From Candidatus Bathyarchaeota archaeon (GTDB lineage: Archaea > Thermoproteota > Bathyarchaeia > Bathyarchaeales > Bathyarchaeaceae), in assembly GCA_003662715.1 (NCBI GenBank), contig QMYO01000006.1, forward strand, positions 1 through 17,844: a stretch of 17,844 nt of DNA, read 5' to 3'. Positions 6,300-12,423 of the stretch are shown here, in pieces. The number at the start of each line of letters is the position of its first letter. Position 1 is the stretch's first letter. The notes below the pieces were generated by a model, which saw nothing but the letters and a program-made list of their open reading frames with translations, had not been told where the DNA came from and searched no databases. Position numbers and translations under genes: made by a program.

Positions 6300-7004
6300 T
6301 CAGATTAGCAGATCAATTAAACCTACGACCATCAAGTAAATCCATGGAAGAATCATTAAGAAGTATCCTGTCCATTGCCATTTTGACTCTATTCTGTATT
6401 TCCAAAGAAACATGACTGCGCCCACGAAGCTAAGAAATAGGAAACATATAAACATAATAAGATCTAAAGCGATTTTTCCTGCAACGAGAAAGGGAATCAG
6501 AATCCATATGAGATAAGCATTGATTCCTAAAATTAGGCCTACAATAATGCCAACTGAAAATGGGATGGATTGAGGGTCTTCATCAGATTGTACTAACTTT
6601 CTTAGGCTTTTTAAGTTGTAGATCATCATTAGAAACAAAACGAGCCCGAAGATAAAGGTATACGCCTCAAGTGACGCCAATTCTGGGAAGTGGAGATAAT
6701 CAACAGCGACACGGGATATGACTGCTATTAAAAAGAGAATTCCAGAACCAAACGCAAGCTGGAGTGTGTCTTCAAGGGAGGTTATTGACTGTTCACTTTC
6801 CTGATATAAGGAAGCAATTTTCCTTAAACTTTCTTTGCTTATACTCTCTTCCTTGCTACAAATATCTATTATCAAATTGCGGGTTCTTGATAACAACTTC
6901 TTTCTTCTTTCACGTGCTTTTGGGCCATATGTGCGTTCTATTTCAAACCAAGTGCTAAAAGAAAAGATTGCAAAGCCTAAGGCAACCTGCCACAGCTCTA
7001 TCAT
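6300..7004 (-). CDS. Multi-span membrane protein
   Basis: The product of about 234 residues has an N-terminal hydrophobic helix, a cytoplasmic-looking charged and partly coiled segment of about 70 residues (containing RERRKKLLSRTRNL and SLYQESEQSITSLEDTL), then at least five membrane helices, ending in IYLMVVGLIDLLI. The start is taken at the ATG at 7004, since TTTTATT at about 7043-7050 would place transcription start near 7020; a TTG at 7040 would add 12 residues. No transporter or channel motif is recognisable. In a mobile element such proteins can act in superinfection exclusion or lysis, but that is only a possibility. It is more AT-rich than the zinc-ribbon genes upstream. Confidence 0.65.
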   Translation of the reverse strand: MIELWQVALGFAIFSFSTWFEIERTYGPKARERRKKLLSRTRNLIIDICSKEESISKESLRKIASLYQESEQSITSLEDTLQLAFGSGILFLIAVISRVAVDYLHFPELASLEAYTFIFGLVLFLMMIYNLKSLRKLVQSDEDPQSIPFSVGIIVGLILGINAYLIWILIPFLVAGKIALDLIMFICFLFLSFVGAVMFLWKYRIESKWQWTGYFLMILPWIYLMVVGLIDLLI

Positions 7005-7064
7005 AACAATTCCGCAAGTATCTAAGTATTTTAGAATCAATAAAAGGATATCGAAAGACGATAA

Positions 7065-7238
7065 TTACTTTATCACAACTTTTCCTATGGCTTTTTGGTA
7101 GTCTGGGCATGTTTTGTAGTATTGTGATTTGCATAGTTTTGCTATGTGTGTAGCTAATTCTTTATAGTGAGCTCTGGCTTTGCAAATGTATCTGTCATTA
7201 AATTCATCGAATTCAAGGAAAGGACATTTATCAGCCAT
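7065..7238 (-). CDS. Small four-cysteine protein
   Basis: This 57-residue gene uses an ATG at 7238 with AGGTTGTGG upstream and stops with TAA at 7065. The product begins MADKCPFLEF and has cysteines at 5, 19, 36 and 44 (CPDYQKA near the end). The spacing suggests a small metal- or Fe-S-binding domain rather than a CxxC zinc ribbon. It resembles the style of the other small cysteine-rich proteins of this operon, but no named family is recognised. Confidence 0.6.
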   Translation of the reverse strand: MADKCPFLEFDEFNDRYICKARAHYKELATHIAKLCKSQYYKTCPDYQKAIGKVVIK

Positions 7239-7259
7239 TTTTTACGCCACAACCTTCTT

Positions 7260-7466
7260 TTATATTTGAGATTCAATTGGAAAAATGACATAAACAACAA
7301 AAAAAGCGTATAATACTGTAACGATGTAGATGATTGTTGGAATTAAGTCGTTTGTCATTATATAGATTGAGATAACGCTTGCAAGAATGATGAGGGTAGT
7401 TACTGTCAGTTCGATTATGGCTTTCCATTCCATCTTTTTTCTATCTATTTTTATACATCCTCCCAT
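7260..7466 (-). CDS. Small membrane protein with two helices
   Basis: The product is 57-68 residues depending on start. Two hydrophobic helices are evident (IIELTVTTLIILASVISIYI and IPTIIYIVTVLYAFFVVYVIF) with a short loop between. The ATG at 7466 overlaps the upstream gene by 16 bases; the ATG at 7433 begins MEWKAI just after the upstream stop and is equally plausible, with GGAGGAT about 20 bases before it. Function unknown; holin-like or membrane-accessory roles are possible. Confidence 0.55.
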   Translation of the reverse strand: MGGCIKIDRKKMEWKAIIELTVTTLIILASVISIYIMTNDLIPTIIYIVTVLYAFFVVYVIFPIESQI

Positions 7467-7723
7467 GTGAATTTGAATCCTTTCTTTTCAAGCCAAGCCA
7501 TATAGTCGAGTCTTTCGAGCATTTTGTTCCATTTTTCTCCGAATGGGATGCGTTTGTATCCCCAATGCTTATAGTAGAAATGGTCAATTTTACCCCATAT
7601 GTCCTCTGCGATTAGGACAATGAGGGGTCCATGGTCTGTTGGCATTAATAGCAGAAATATTATTGCCGCTATAGGTATTAAGTAAGGCATGAGAAGTGAA
7701 ATTATTTCTTGAAGTTCATTCAT
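7451..7723 (-). CDS. Small membrane-anchored protein
   Basis: The 90-residue product has one or two N-terminal hydrophobic helices (residues 8-27, MPYLIPIAAIIFLLLM, then GPLIVLIAEDIW) and a soluble charged C-terminal half (YYKHWGYKRIPFGEKWNKML...). The ATG overlaps the stop of the upstream gene (ATGA), so the two are translationally coupled. It is followed by another small membrane protein gene, giving a pair of membrane proteins near the end of the operon. No family recognised. Confidence 0.6.
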   Translation of the reverse strand: MNELQEIISLLMPYLIPIAAIIFLLLMPTDHGPLIVLIAEDIWGKIDHFYYKHWGYKRIPFGEKWNKMLERLDYMAWLEKKGFKFTWEDV

Positions 7724-7929
7724 TTTGGTTTTTCCTCCTCGTAGACTTCGAGGTAGGTTAGGATTGTGGCTTTTCGGTTGACGTAGATTGTTGTCATGCC
7801 GTAGAGTTTGATGTAGTCGTCTGTTACCTCCATCAGTTTGCCGGCTATTGAGAAGCCGTCCTGAGAAGTTTCAAATACTAAGCGAACATTCTTGCCGATA
7901 AGGCTCCTAAGCAAATTTTCAAGCTTCAT
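7720..7929 (-). CDS. Small Sm-like or SH3-like beta-barrel protein
   Basis: The 69-residue product starts MKLENLLRSLIGKNVRLVFE and continues with strands and turns in the order expected of an Sm/Hfq-type barrel: an N-terminal helix, then VRLVFE, SIAGKLMEVTDDYIKLYG, TIYVNRKATILTYLEV. The G-K-L-x-E-V-T-D-D-Y-I-K-L run resembles the Sm1 motif region. Known Sm-like archaeal proteins bind RNA as rings. This assignment is from pattern only and other small barrels fit as well. The gene overlaps its neighbours on both sides by 4-11 bases. Confidence 0.6.
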   Translation of the reverse strand: MKLENLLRSLIGKNVRLVFETSQDGFSIAGKLMEVTDDYIKLYGMTTIYVNRKATILTYLEVYEEEKPK

Positions 7930-8344
7930 TTATTAGCCTCCATTTCGGATGATTCTTCAATTCTTCCGCATGCTTACTGCAGACTGGATATTGACGGTTT
8001 GTCGGCGCAAAAATGGCTGTGGTTACGGCTATGTTCTCACAGAAGAAGCATTTCGGCGCCGAAACTTTATTTTGGATTAGAACTGTGCTGTGTGGCTCTG
8101 CCTTGATGAATTGGATGAGTGTAGGCTGTTGCTTTCGACTTTCGCATTCCTGGTTGAACCTTTCAATTAGCATGTCGATGGCTTGGGAGAGAGACAGCCT
8201 CGTGTATTTGCGGACGTTGTCCTTGAAAAGTTCCATTTGTCCTACGCGAAGATAGAAAGTATAGCATTTACGGTATTCATTATTTAAATTATTTAAATTA
8301 TTTAATGAGTCTTTAACATTTTTATTGTTCGGAGCGTAGGACAT
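7919..8344 (-). CDS. Protein with RHH-like segment and C-terminal zinc finger
   Basis: The 141-residue product has an Asn-rich N-terminus containing three L-N-N units encoded by a 9-bp repeat, a middle helical region (YTRLSLSQAIDMLIERFNQE) resembling part of an RHH fold, and a C-terminal C99-x2-C102 ... C122-x2-H125 zinc finger (CFFCEN...VCSKHAEELK). An internal ATG at 8236 (residue 37) has GTAGGACAA before it. An AT-rich TATA-like stretch lies about 45-65 bases upstream of that codon, so a shorter protein of 105 residues could also be made. It probably binds nucleic acid, as regulator or accessory factor. No family recognised. Confidence 0.6.
   Translation of the reverse strand: MSYAPNNKNVKDSLNNLNNLNNEYRKCYTFYLRVGQMELFKDNVRKYTRLSLSQAIDMLIERFNQECESRKQQPTLIQFIKAEPHSTVLIQNKVSAPKCFFCENIAVTTAIFAPTNRQYPVCSKHAEELKNHPKWRLINEA
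8279..8305. repeat. Three tandem copies of a 9-bp AT-only repeat
   Basis: ATTATTTAA is repeated exactly three times in frame inside a coding sequence, giving L-N-N units in the product. The AT-only run also contains TTTAAATAA on the minus strand, which looks like an archaeal TATA element. Confidence 0.85.
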
Positions 8345-8516
8345 TTTCTTTTCTCTCCTTTCTTAACTTTTCATAAATCATGCGCCTCAACAACTCGCTG
8401 ACAGTTCTTCCCTTACGCTTAGCCAACTCTTCAAACTGCTCTTTCACTCGCTTGCTGACTCTAACTCTTATAACGCAGTCTTTACGCTCATGAAAAACAC
8501 CAGCTTTACTCACCAT
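8322..8516 (-). CDS. Ribbon-helix-helix DNA-binding protein
   Basis: The 64-residue product has the RHH (CopG/Arc-type) pattern. A short strand (CVIRVRVS) is followed by helix A (KRVKEQFEELAKRKG), the turn RTVSELL, and helix B (RRMIYEKLRKERKE). Proteins of this type bind DNA as dimers with the strand in the major groove and act as repressors or copy-number and partition regulators. The ATG at 8516 is chosen because AAGGAGG lies upstream; a TTG at 8570 would add 18 residues that look like translated leader. It overlaps the zinc-finger gene downstream by 23 bases. The 63 bases between it and the radical SAM gene have no clear gene. Confidence 0.8.
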   Translation of the reverse strand: MVSKAGVFHERKDCVIRVRVSKRVKEQFEELAKRKGRTVSELLRRMIYEKLRKERKENVLRSEQ

Positions 8517-8579
8517 TCTGCTTTTCAGCCTCCTTGATTTCTTTCCATATGTCTGTGAGCAAGCAGCCAAGCCAAAATC

Positions 8580-9284
8580 TCAGCAATCATCTTCGCCATA
8601 AACCTCCTTTTTGAGCTCTTTTTTGATATGGAACGGTTTTCCAAGCCTTTCAAGAAACGAGATTACTGCTGGAAGATGAGATTTATAGTAGTCTTTAGGT
8701 ATTTTGAAGCCGAATTTCCCAGCATAGTTAAGTCTGCCTATCACGTAAAAGTCTACGTAGTTTTGGGTTTCCTTGATTATTTCAATTGGAGCTGTAACGT
8801 ATGGGATCCAAGGTTCAATGCTAACCCAGGTTTTGACTCCTTTTTCATGGGCTTGTCTAAGCCAGTATACTCTTTCATCGTTTCCTGGAGCCTTCGGCTC
8901 AGCTCCTATATGCCATAAAGCCGTTATTGTAGAGCCAAGCCAGAAACCTCCAACCCTAAACAATTCAAGATCTCTTTCAACCGCAAGCTTGGGATTCTTA
9001 GTCAGAACATAAACTTCATGCCTGGACCCCAACAATATGGAAAGAACAAGCTGAGTAAGCTTCTCATTTAATTCACGAGGCTGATAAGGATCGCTTGTAA
9101 AGCTAACAACAACCCTCAACGACTTTTTAGCATTTAGAAGTTTACGGGCCTCTTCCAGAGGCCTCGGATTTTGCGTTCTATACCTAAACAAAGGCGTATT
9201 AGCCCAACAATAACGGCAATTGTAGGGGCAGGTTGGATAAACGGTTATTTGCCAATCAGCATACTCAACATTAGTCCTTGCCAT
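8580..9284 (-). CDS. Radical SAM protein of the spore photoproduct lyase (SPL) type
   Basis: The 234-residue product has the radical SAM iron-sulfur motif C19-x3-C23-x2-C26 in TVYPTCPYNCRYCW, followed by a TIM-barrel-like series (VVVSFTSDPYQPRE, VYVLTKNPKLAVERD, WVSIEPWIPYV). The SDPYQP and TKN segments match the SPL/SplB-like family, whose founding member repairs the spore photoproduct thymine dimer in DNA. The protein is much shorter than bacterial SplB (around 340 residues), so it may be a minimal form or act on another substrate, such as a base in DNA or RNA. The ATG has GGAGG eleven bases upstream. It sits directly after the HerA-like ATPase in the operon. Family confident, substrate unknown. 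Confidence 0.8.
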   Translation of the reverse strand: MARTNVEYADWQITVYPTCPYNCRYCWANTPLFRYRTQNPRPLEEARKLLNAKKSLRVVVSFTSDPYQPRELNEKLTQLVLSILLGSRHEVYVLTKNPKLAVERDLELFRVGGFWLGSTITALWHIGAEPKAPGNDERVYWLRQAHEKGVKTWVSIEPWIPYVTAPIEIIKETQNYVDFYVIGRLNYAGKFGFKIPKDYYKSHLPAVISFLERLGKPFHIKKELKKEVYGEDDC

Positions 9285-9290
9285 TAGAAC

Positions 9291-10961
9291 TCAGCCTCCT
9301 AAAACGAGTTGTTTTAGTTGTTCGTGAATTTGGTCTATGGCTTCATCTGGAGCCAAGGGCTTGATTTTACGGATGTTTTCGGCTACCCACTGTCTGAAGC
9401 GGTTGCGGAAGGCTTTACGATTACCTTTCTTTGTTTCCCAGAGCAGTCGTTTTTCTGCAAGAATATTGCAGTATTGCAGGTTTGTTGCTGATGTCACGCC
9501 TGTTTCGAGTTCTTCTGGCCAGAACGTGTATTCTGGATCCATGCGTATGGCCTGCTTGAAAACCAGGCTTAGGGCTCCTCTTCCAGACTTCAAGTTATAA
9601 AGCATGCGTCTGGCGTCTTGAATCCAACTCTGCACGTTGGGATCGTTAAGCACTTCCTGGACAAGTTCCTTCTTTAATTGTTCTTCTCGCTTGTAGCGTT
9701 CCAGCTCCTCTTTTAGGCTGTCACGTTCCTTGATGACTTGCTGAATGTCCTTTGGAACAAGCTCTAAATCGAAGATTTCGCTTATCTCTATCAGCACATC
9801 CTTGAGGCTTTGAATTGCTTCTCTGGCATTCTCAAATTTAGATTCAATCTCCCAAATTTCCTTTCTTGCCTCTTCTGTTTCTGCAAGTTTGCGCCGCAAC
9901 TCTTCATTTTCGGCTTGTAACTCTGCATTTCGACTGTTTAACTCAAAAATTTGCTGTTCAAGTTGTCTAATTCTATCCTCATAGGTTTTCTTTAGCTCTT
10001 CCATTTGAGTTAGAAGCGTCTTTCTTTCACGCTCAAACCTTTCAGCCAGAATCTGCGAAGTTTCAGCTTTACCTTCTGCAAGTTTCGGCGTAGCCTTCAT
10101 TAATTCTGAAAATTCCTTGATTGCCTTAGCTAAGTCTGGCGTTTCTACTGGCTTGGCTAAGGGAGTTTCGGCGCCATGACTGCAAAGTCTCTCCTTGACA
10201 TGAATTATGATTGGCTCCTCTAAGCCTATGACTACGGCGTCTCCAGGCTTGAATAGGCGAACCTTCTCAATCAAATCATTAGATAAGCCGTATTCTCTAA
10301 GCCGGTCGAGGTCTATTGGATCCACAGTTTTATGCACTATTTTCAATTCGCATTGGCTAAGCGTCATCTTGCTTATTTCAGCTGGACGCCTCGCAACTGC
10401 AATAAAGCCAATACCATAATGCCTTCCTGTAGCTCCAATCTCATAAACCCAATATTCCACTTTCTGCTGAACACGAGTAACTTCCTTAAGCTTGATAACT
10501 CCCTTCTCTGGCGTAATACGGTGAGCCTCATCCATGATCAGAACATAGGGCTTCTTCAGCTTCTCCTCAATATGATAAAAGCCTTCAAGGAAAGCAGCCA
10601 GGAAATTGTAGCGTTCAAGCATGGTTCCAAACTTCAAATCCAAAACCGCACTAATTCCAAGCTGAACAATCTTCTCGGCTAAAAGCTTGGCTTGTTCAGC
10701 ACTAACATTCTTGATGTCTGCATAGTCTGGATTGCCTAAAGCAACAATCAAAACTGGAAAACGTTCACGAAGCGTCTTGTATTCTCCCATTAAATCCACA
10801 ATTAAAAACGGAAACTTATGCAAGGCTAACTCTTCAGCGATAACGCCTGTAGTCCAGCTTTTGCCTCCGCCACGCATGCCAAGAACTGCTAAGCCTCGAT
10901 CAACCAGGTGCCTATGAACATCCAAACAGAAATTCTCAGACAAACAAACTTTAACCTTCAT
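9291..10961 (-). CDS. HerA/VirB4-like ATPase with long coiled-coil C-terminus
   Basis: The 556-residue product begins with a HerA-type motor. Walker A is at residues 28-35 (GMRGGGKS), the hallmark FLIVDLMGEY follows, Walker B is at 140-147 (VLIMDEAH), and the downstream GATGRHYGIGFIAVARRPAE block supplies the arginine and sensor residues seen in HerA-family DNA pumps. From about residue 300 to 480 there is a long, highly charged coiled coil (repeated E, K, R, L heptads), then a globular C-terminal domain rich in Trp, Tyr and Arg. The start at 10961 is chosen because GGAGGG lies seven bases upstream. It probably moves or anchors the element's DNA, in replication, partition or transfer. No NurA nuclease partner is seen, unlike host HerA operons. 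It overlaps the small gene upstream by 11 bases. Confidence 0.85.
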   Translation of the reverse strand: MKVKVCLSENFCLDVHRHLVDRGLAVLGMRGGGKSWTTGVIAEELALHKFPFLIVDLMGEYKTLRERFPVLIVALGNPDYADIKNVSAEQAKLLAEKIVQLGISAVLDLKFGTMLERYNFLAAFLEGFYHIEEKLKKPYVLIMDEAHRITPEKGVIKLKEVTRVQQKVEYWVYEIGATGRHYGIGFIAVARRPAEISKMTLSQCELKIVHKTVDPIDLDRLREYGLSNDLIEKVRLFKPGDAVVIGLEEPIIIHVKERLCSHGAETPLAKPVETPDLAKAIKEFSELMKATPKLAEGKAETSQILAERFERERKTLLTQMEELKKTYEDRIRQLEQQIFELNSRNAELQAENEELRRKLAETEEARKEIWEIESKFENAREAIQSLKDVLIEISEIFDLELVPKDIQQVIKERDSLKEELERYKREEQLKKELVQEVLNDPNVQSWIQDARRMLYNLKSGRGALSLVFKQAIRMDPEYTFWPEELETGVTSATNLQYCNILAEKRLLWETKKGNRKAFRNRFRQWVAENIRKIKPLAPDEAIDQIHEQLKQLVLGG

Positions 10962-11094
10962 TTTTAACCCTCCATTTTGTTCCATTTTCGGATTCAATAT
11001 CCAGAATTTTGACTTGCTTCCATCTTGTAAGATACCAGACAAGATGATTAGCGAGTTCTCGACCATCAACTTCAAACAAAATTTTAAACTTCAT
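10951..11094 (-). CDS. Small protein upstream of the HerA-like ATPase
   Basis: This 47-residue gene runs from the ATG at 11094 (AAAGGAGTTG upstream) to a TAA at 10951, overlapping the ATPase start by 11 bases. The product reads MKFKILFEVDGRELANHLVW and continues with a basic and hydrophobic second half (TRWKQVKILDIESENG, WRVKNEG). The pattern is beta-alpha-beta, and its overlap with the ATPase gene suggests a coupled partner. No family recognised. Confidence 0.6.
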   Translation of the reverse strand: MKFKILFEVDGRELANHLVWYLTRWKQVKILDIESENGTKWRVKNEG

Positions 11095-11332
11095 TTTTCC
11101 GCAACAACTCCTTTTGGTTATACTGTGGGTGATTTGCAGTCGACTGCAAATTAATTAAATTATTACAATTCTTGGTTTGTTTCTGATTATTTTCTTCGAA
11201 ACGGTCTCTTTTGTTTGCGGAGCTATTTTTATGTCTTTTCAGACAACTTGGGCAAACCATTAAGGTTGAATCAATTCTTATTGGGACAAAAGGCTGCCCA
11301 CATCTACTGCAAAATCTAACTTTCCTTCCCAT
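11084..11332 (-). CDS. Zinc-ribbon protein with low-complexity tail
   Basis: The 82-residue product has an N-terminal zinc ribbon at residues 8-30 (FCSRCG ... VCPSCLK) and then a polar, Asn/Gln/Lys-rich tail with no predicted fold. The ATG at 11332 follows GGAGTTGAT and overlaps the stop of the previous gene by 17 bases. The tail carries a perfect 20-bp palindrome at 11132-11151. The low-complexity tail may be under little protein-level constraint, leaving room for DNA-level signals. Likely a nucleic-acid-binding or protein-contact module; exact role unknown. Confidence 0.65.
   Translation of the reverse strand: MGRKVRFCSRCGQPFVPIRIDSTLMVCPSCLKRHKNSSANKRDRFEENNQKQTKNCNNLINLQSTANHPQYNQKELLRKNEV
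11132..11151. repeat. Perfect 20-bp palindrome centred on GTCGAC
   Basis: The half-site ATTTGCAGTC is followed directly by its reverse complement, without a spacer. It lies in the low-complexity tail of a zinc-ribbon gene, about 300 bp from two further long palindromes. Confidence 0.85.
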
Positions 11333-11684
11333 TTTTTATCAACTCCTTCAAGAATCTTTCAAAACATGATGTTCCAGCTTCGCAATCATCATAGTATGGG
11401 CAATCAAAGCATACTGCTTGTCTTGCCTTCTCAATTCTTTGCGATCGCAAAGAATTTAACAAATGCCCCCGATCGGGGGCATTTTGTTGAAGTTTCCTTA
11501 ACTCAGAAAGAACATCCTCAAGCTTAACCCATTTGCTTAGCATCCATTTTAGCATCCGTCTGTTATATATAGAAGCATCTGATGCTACCTTTTTTACTTC
11601 TGAATCTCGCATATCCACAATTTGAGCAAGTGTTTTGGCTTTTTGTTTGAGCCTCTCCATCAACTCACGCCAAACATCACTCAT
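11316..11684 (-). CDS. Helical protein with C-terminal four-cysteine cluster, host of twin palindromes
   Basis: The product is 122 residues from the ATG at 11684, which begins MSDVWRELME, overlaps the upstream gene by eight bases and has GAGGGG upstream. The first ~65 residues are helical (MERLKQKAKTLAQIV, MLKWMLSKWVKLEDVLSELR). A linker follows at about residues 66-88, then a cysteine cluster C92-x2-C95-x5-C101-x5-C107 (CFDCPYYDDC...C), probably binding an Fe-S cluster or zinc. The linker is where the two 24-bp palindromes lie, so its sequence (QQNAPDRGHLLNSLRSQR) may be dictated by the DNA. No family recognised; the helical part might contact DNA or the ATPase encoded downstream. Confidence 0.65.
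   Translation of the reverse strand: MSDVWRELMERLKQKAKTLAQIVDMRDSEVKKVASDASIYNRRMLKWMLSKWVKLEDVLSELRKLQQNAPDRGHLLNSLRSQRIEKARQAVCFDCPYYDDCEAGTSCFERFLKELIKNGKES
11433..11456. repeat. Perfect 24-bp palindrome A, centre GCGATCGC
   Basis: The half-site AATTCTTTGCGA is followed without spacer by its perfect reverse complement. Its centre is 28 bp from that of palindrome B; the two are separated by only four bases. As single strand it would form a 12-bp stem. Confidence 0.9.
11461..11484. repeat. Perfect 24-bp palindrome B, centre CGATCG
   Basis: The half-site AAATGCCCCCGA is followed by its perfect reverse complement. It shares the CGATCG core with palindrome A but the arms differ. Its run of C and G is unlike the AT-rich surroundings. 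Confidence 0.9.
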
Positions 11685-11826
11685 TTTCAAACCCCTCACA
11701 TACCTGTTGATATGTTCCACATTTAGGGCATCGGTATAATCCATCAATAGTTGTATTACGAACTTCACGCATTTCTGAGCCGCATTTAGGACATTTAACA
11801 ATCTTTTTATGCTTAACATCACTCAT
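11677..11826 (-). CDS. Small zinc-ribbon protein
   Basis: The 49-residue product reads MSDVKHKKIVKCPKCGSEMR and has a second CPKCG about 16 residues after the first, a standard zinc ribbon (C12, C15, C33, C36). The ATG at 11826 is preferred over an upstream in-frame start because it follows GGAGG at good spacing and overlaps the upstream stop by four bases. Proteins of this size often act as transcription or replication accessories in archaeal elements. Confidence 0.7.
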   Translation of the reverse strand: MSDVKHKKIVKCPKCGSEMREVRNTTIDGLYRCPKCGTYQQVCEGFENE

Positions 11827-11844
11827 GGCTTGTTTTCCTCCTTT
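11821..11844. repeat. Translation-start repeat, copy 1
   Basis: This 24-bp stretch matches 11964-11987 with one mismatch. On the minus strand it carries the ribosome binding site and start codon of one small gene (GGAGGAARACAAGCCATGAG, where R is A here and G in the other copy). Confidence 0.85.
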
Positions 11845-11969
11845 CTTTTGTGGAAGAAGAAGCATCCATGTTTGTGCGGGTTTCTAATTTTACGGAAATG
11901 GCGAAAACACCATTTGCCTTTAAGGAAGACACATTCGCTACAGTGTCCCGGATACTTAAACTTACTCAT
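11823..11969 (-). CDS. Small four-cysteine basic protein
   Basis: The 48-residue product has C10-x2-C13-x7-C21 and C36, with many aromatic, His, Lys and Arg residues (HCSECVFLKGKWCFRHFRK). It resembles the cysteine arrangement of the neighbour at 12154-12411 (CSSCAFL...C...C). A metal-binding, nucleic-acid-contacting role is likely. The start at 11969 is chosen from GGAGG upstream and an eight-base overlap with the preceding gene; a longer frame to 12092 lies inside that gene. Confidence 0.65.
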   Translation of the reverse strand: MSKFKYPGHCSECVFLKGKWCFRHFRKIRNPHKHGCFFFHKRKEENKP

Positions 11970-12153
11970 GGCTTGTCTTCCTCCTTTTATGTTTGTCATG
12001 CGATTTTGTCCGCAACTTCCGACCGCATTCCGGACAGACCGGCAAGCCTTTTCCGTTGACTTTATGCTCGCCTTTTCGAATCCACCTTCCACACCAAGGA
12101 CAATAATAATACCAGCGATAACGACTATTCTCAGCCAAAACCAGCTTAGCCAT
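11962..12153 (-). CDS. Small zinc-ribbon protein
   Basis: The 63-residue product has C18-x2-C21 (CPWCGRW) and C40-x2-C43 (CPECGRK), a clear zinc ribbon, with a very basic tail (KLRTKSHDKHKRRKTSHE). The ATG follows AGGAGGAAAAAGTGA. The stop of the previous gene lies directly upstream. The basic tail suggests nucleic-acid binding. Confidence 0.7.
   Translation of the reverse strand: MAKLVLAENSRYRWYYYCPWCGRWIRKGEHKVNGKGLPVCPECGRKLRTKSHDKHKRRKTSHE
11964..11987. repeat. Translation-start repeat, copy 2
   Basis: This 24-bp copy matches 11821-11844 with one mismatch, at an offset of 143 bp. It holds the ribosome binding site and start codon of the next small gene upstream in the operon. Confidence 0.85.
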
Positions 12154-12411
12154 TCACTTTTTCCTCCTTTTACGCTTGTTTTGTTTACGTTTGTAGCCGT
12201 TACATGGCCAGGGCTGATCGAGAAGCTCCTTCGGAATTAGCCAGCCGAACTTTCTGCATTCAGCATATTGGCTGTTCTTTGGGTTAATCAAAAAAGCGCA
12301 TGAACTGCATTTTTTGCGAGTTTTCAGCATGCTTGGATGCAGTATTTCTGTAACTTCAAGCTTCATGTCGGGAAAACGATGATGAGCAACAACCAAATGA
12401 CGCAAAGGCAA
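12154..12411 (-). CDS. Small four-cysteine protein with basic tail
   Basis: The product is 85 residues from a TTG at 12411 with GGAGG about nine bases upstream. An internal ATG at 12366 would give 70 residues. Cysteines at 35, 38, 52 and 70 (CSSCAF...ECRKFG...PCNGYK) form a C-x2-C-x13-C-x17-C pattern, probably an Fe-S or zinc site. The extreme C-terminus is a run of Lys/Arg/Asn (RKQNKRKRRKK). The same cysteine style recurs in the next small genes, suggesting a family that has diversified within this operon. No named family recognised. Confidence 0.6.
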   Translation of the reverse strand: MPLRHLVVAHHRFPDMKLEVTEILHPSMLKTRKKCSSCAFLINPKNSQYAECRKFGWLIPKELLDQPWPCNGYKRKQNKRKRRKK

Positions 12412-12423
12412 AAAATCAACCTC

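Noticed and set aside
8051..8064. 14-bp palindrome TTTCGGCGCCGAAA
   Set aside because: About one perfect 14-bp palindrome is expected by chance in a window this size, and it has no special position.
8517..8579. A 21-codon frame overlapping the stop of the radical SAM gene
   Set aside because: It is too short and has no clear ribosome binding site; it is more likely the leader of the RHH gene.
10962..11075. N-terminal extension of the HerA-like ATPase
   Set aside because: This stretch is better explained by the separate small gene at 10951-11094, and the ATG at 10961 has GGAGGG in the right place.
11970..12092. N-terminal extension of the 48-residue four-cysteine protein
   Set aside because: It lies inside the preceding gene, and the internal ATG has a much better ribosome binding site.
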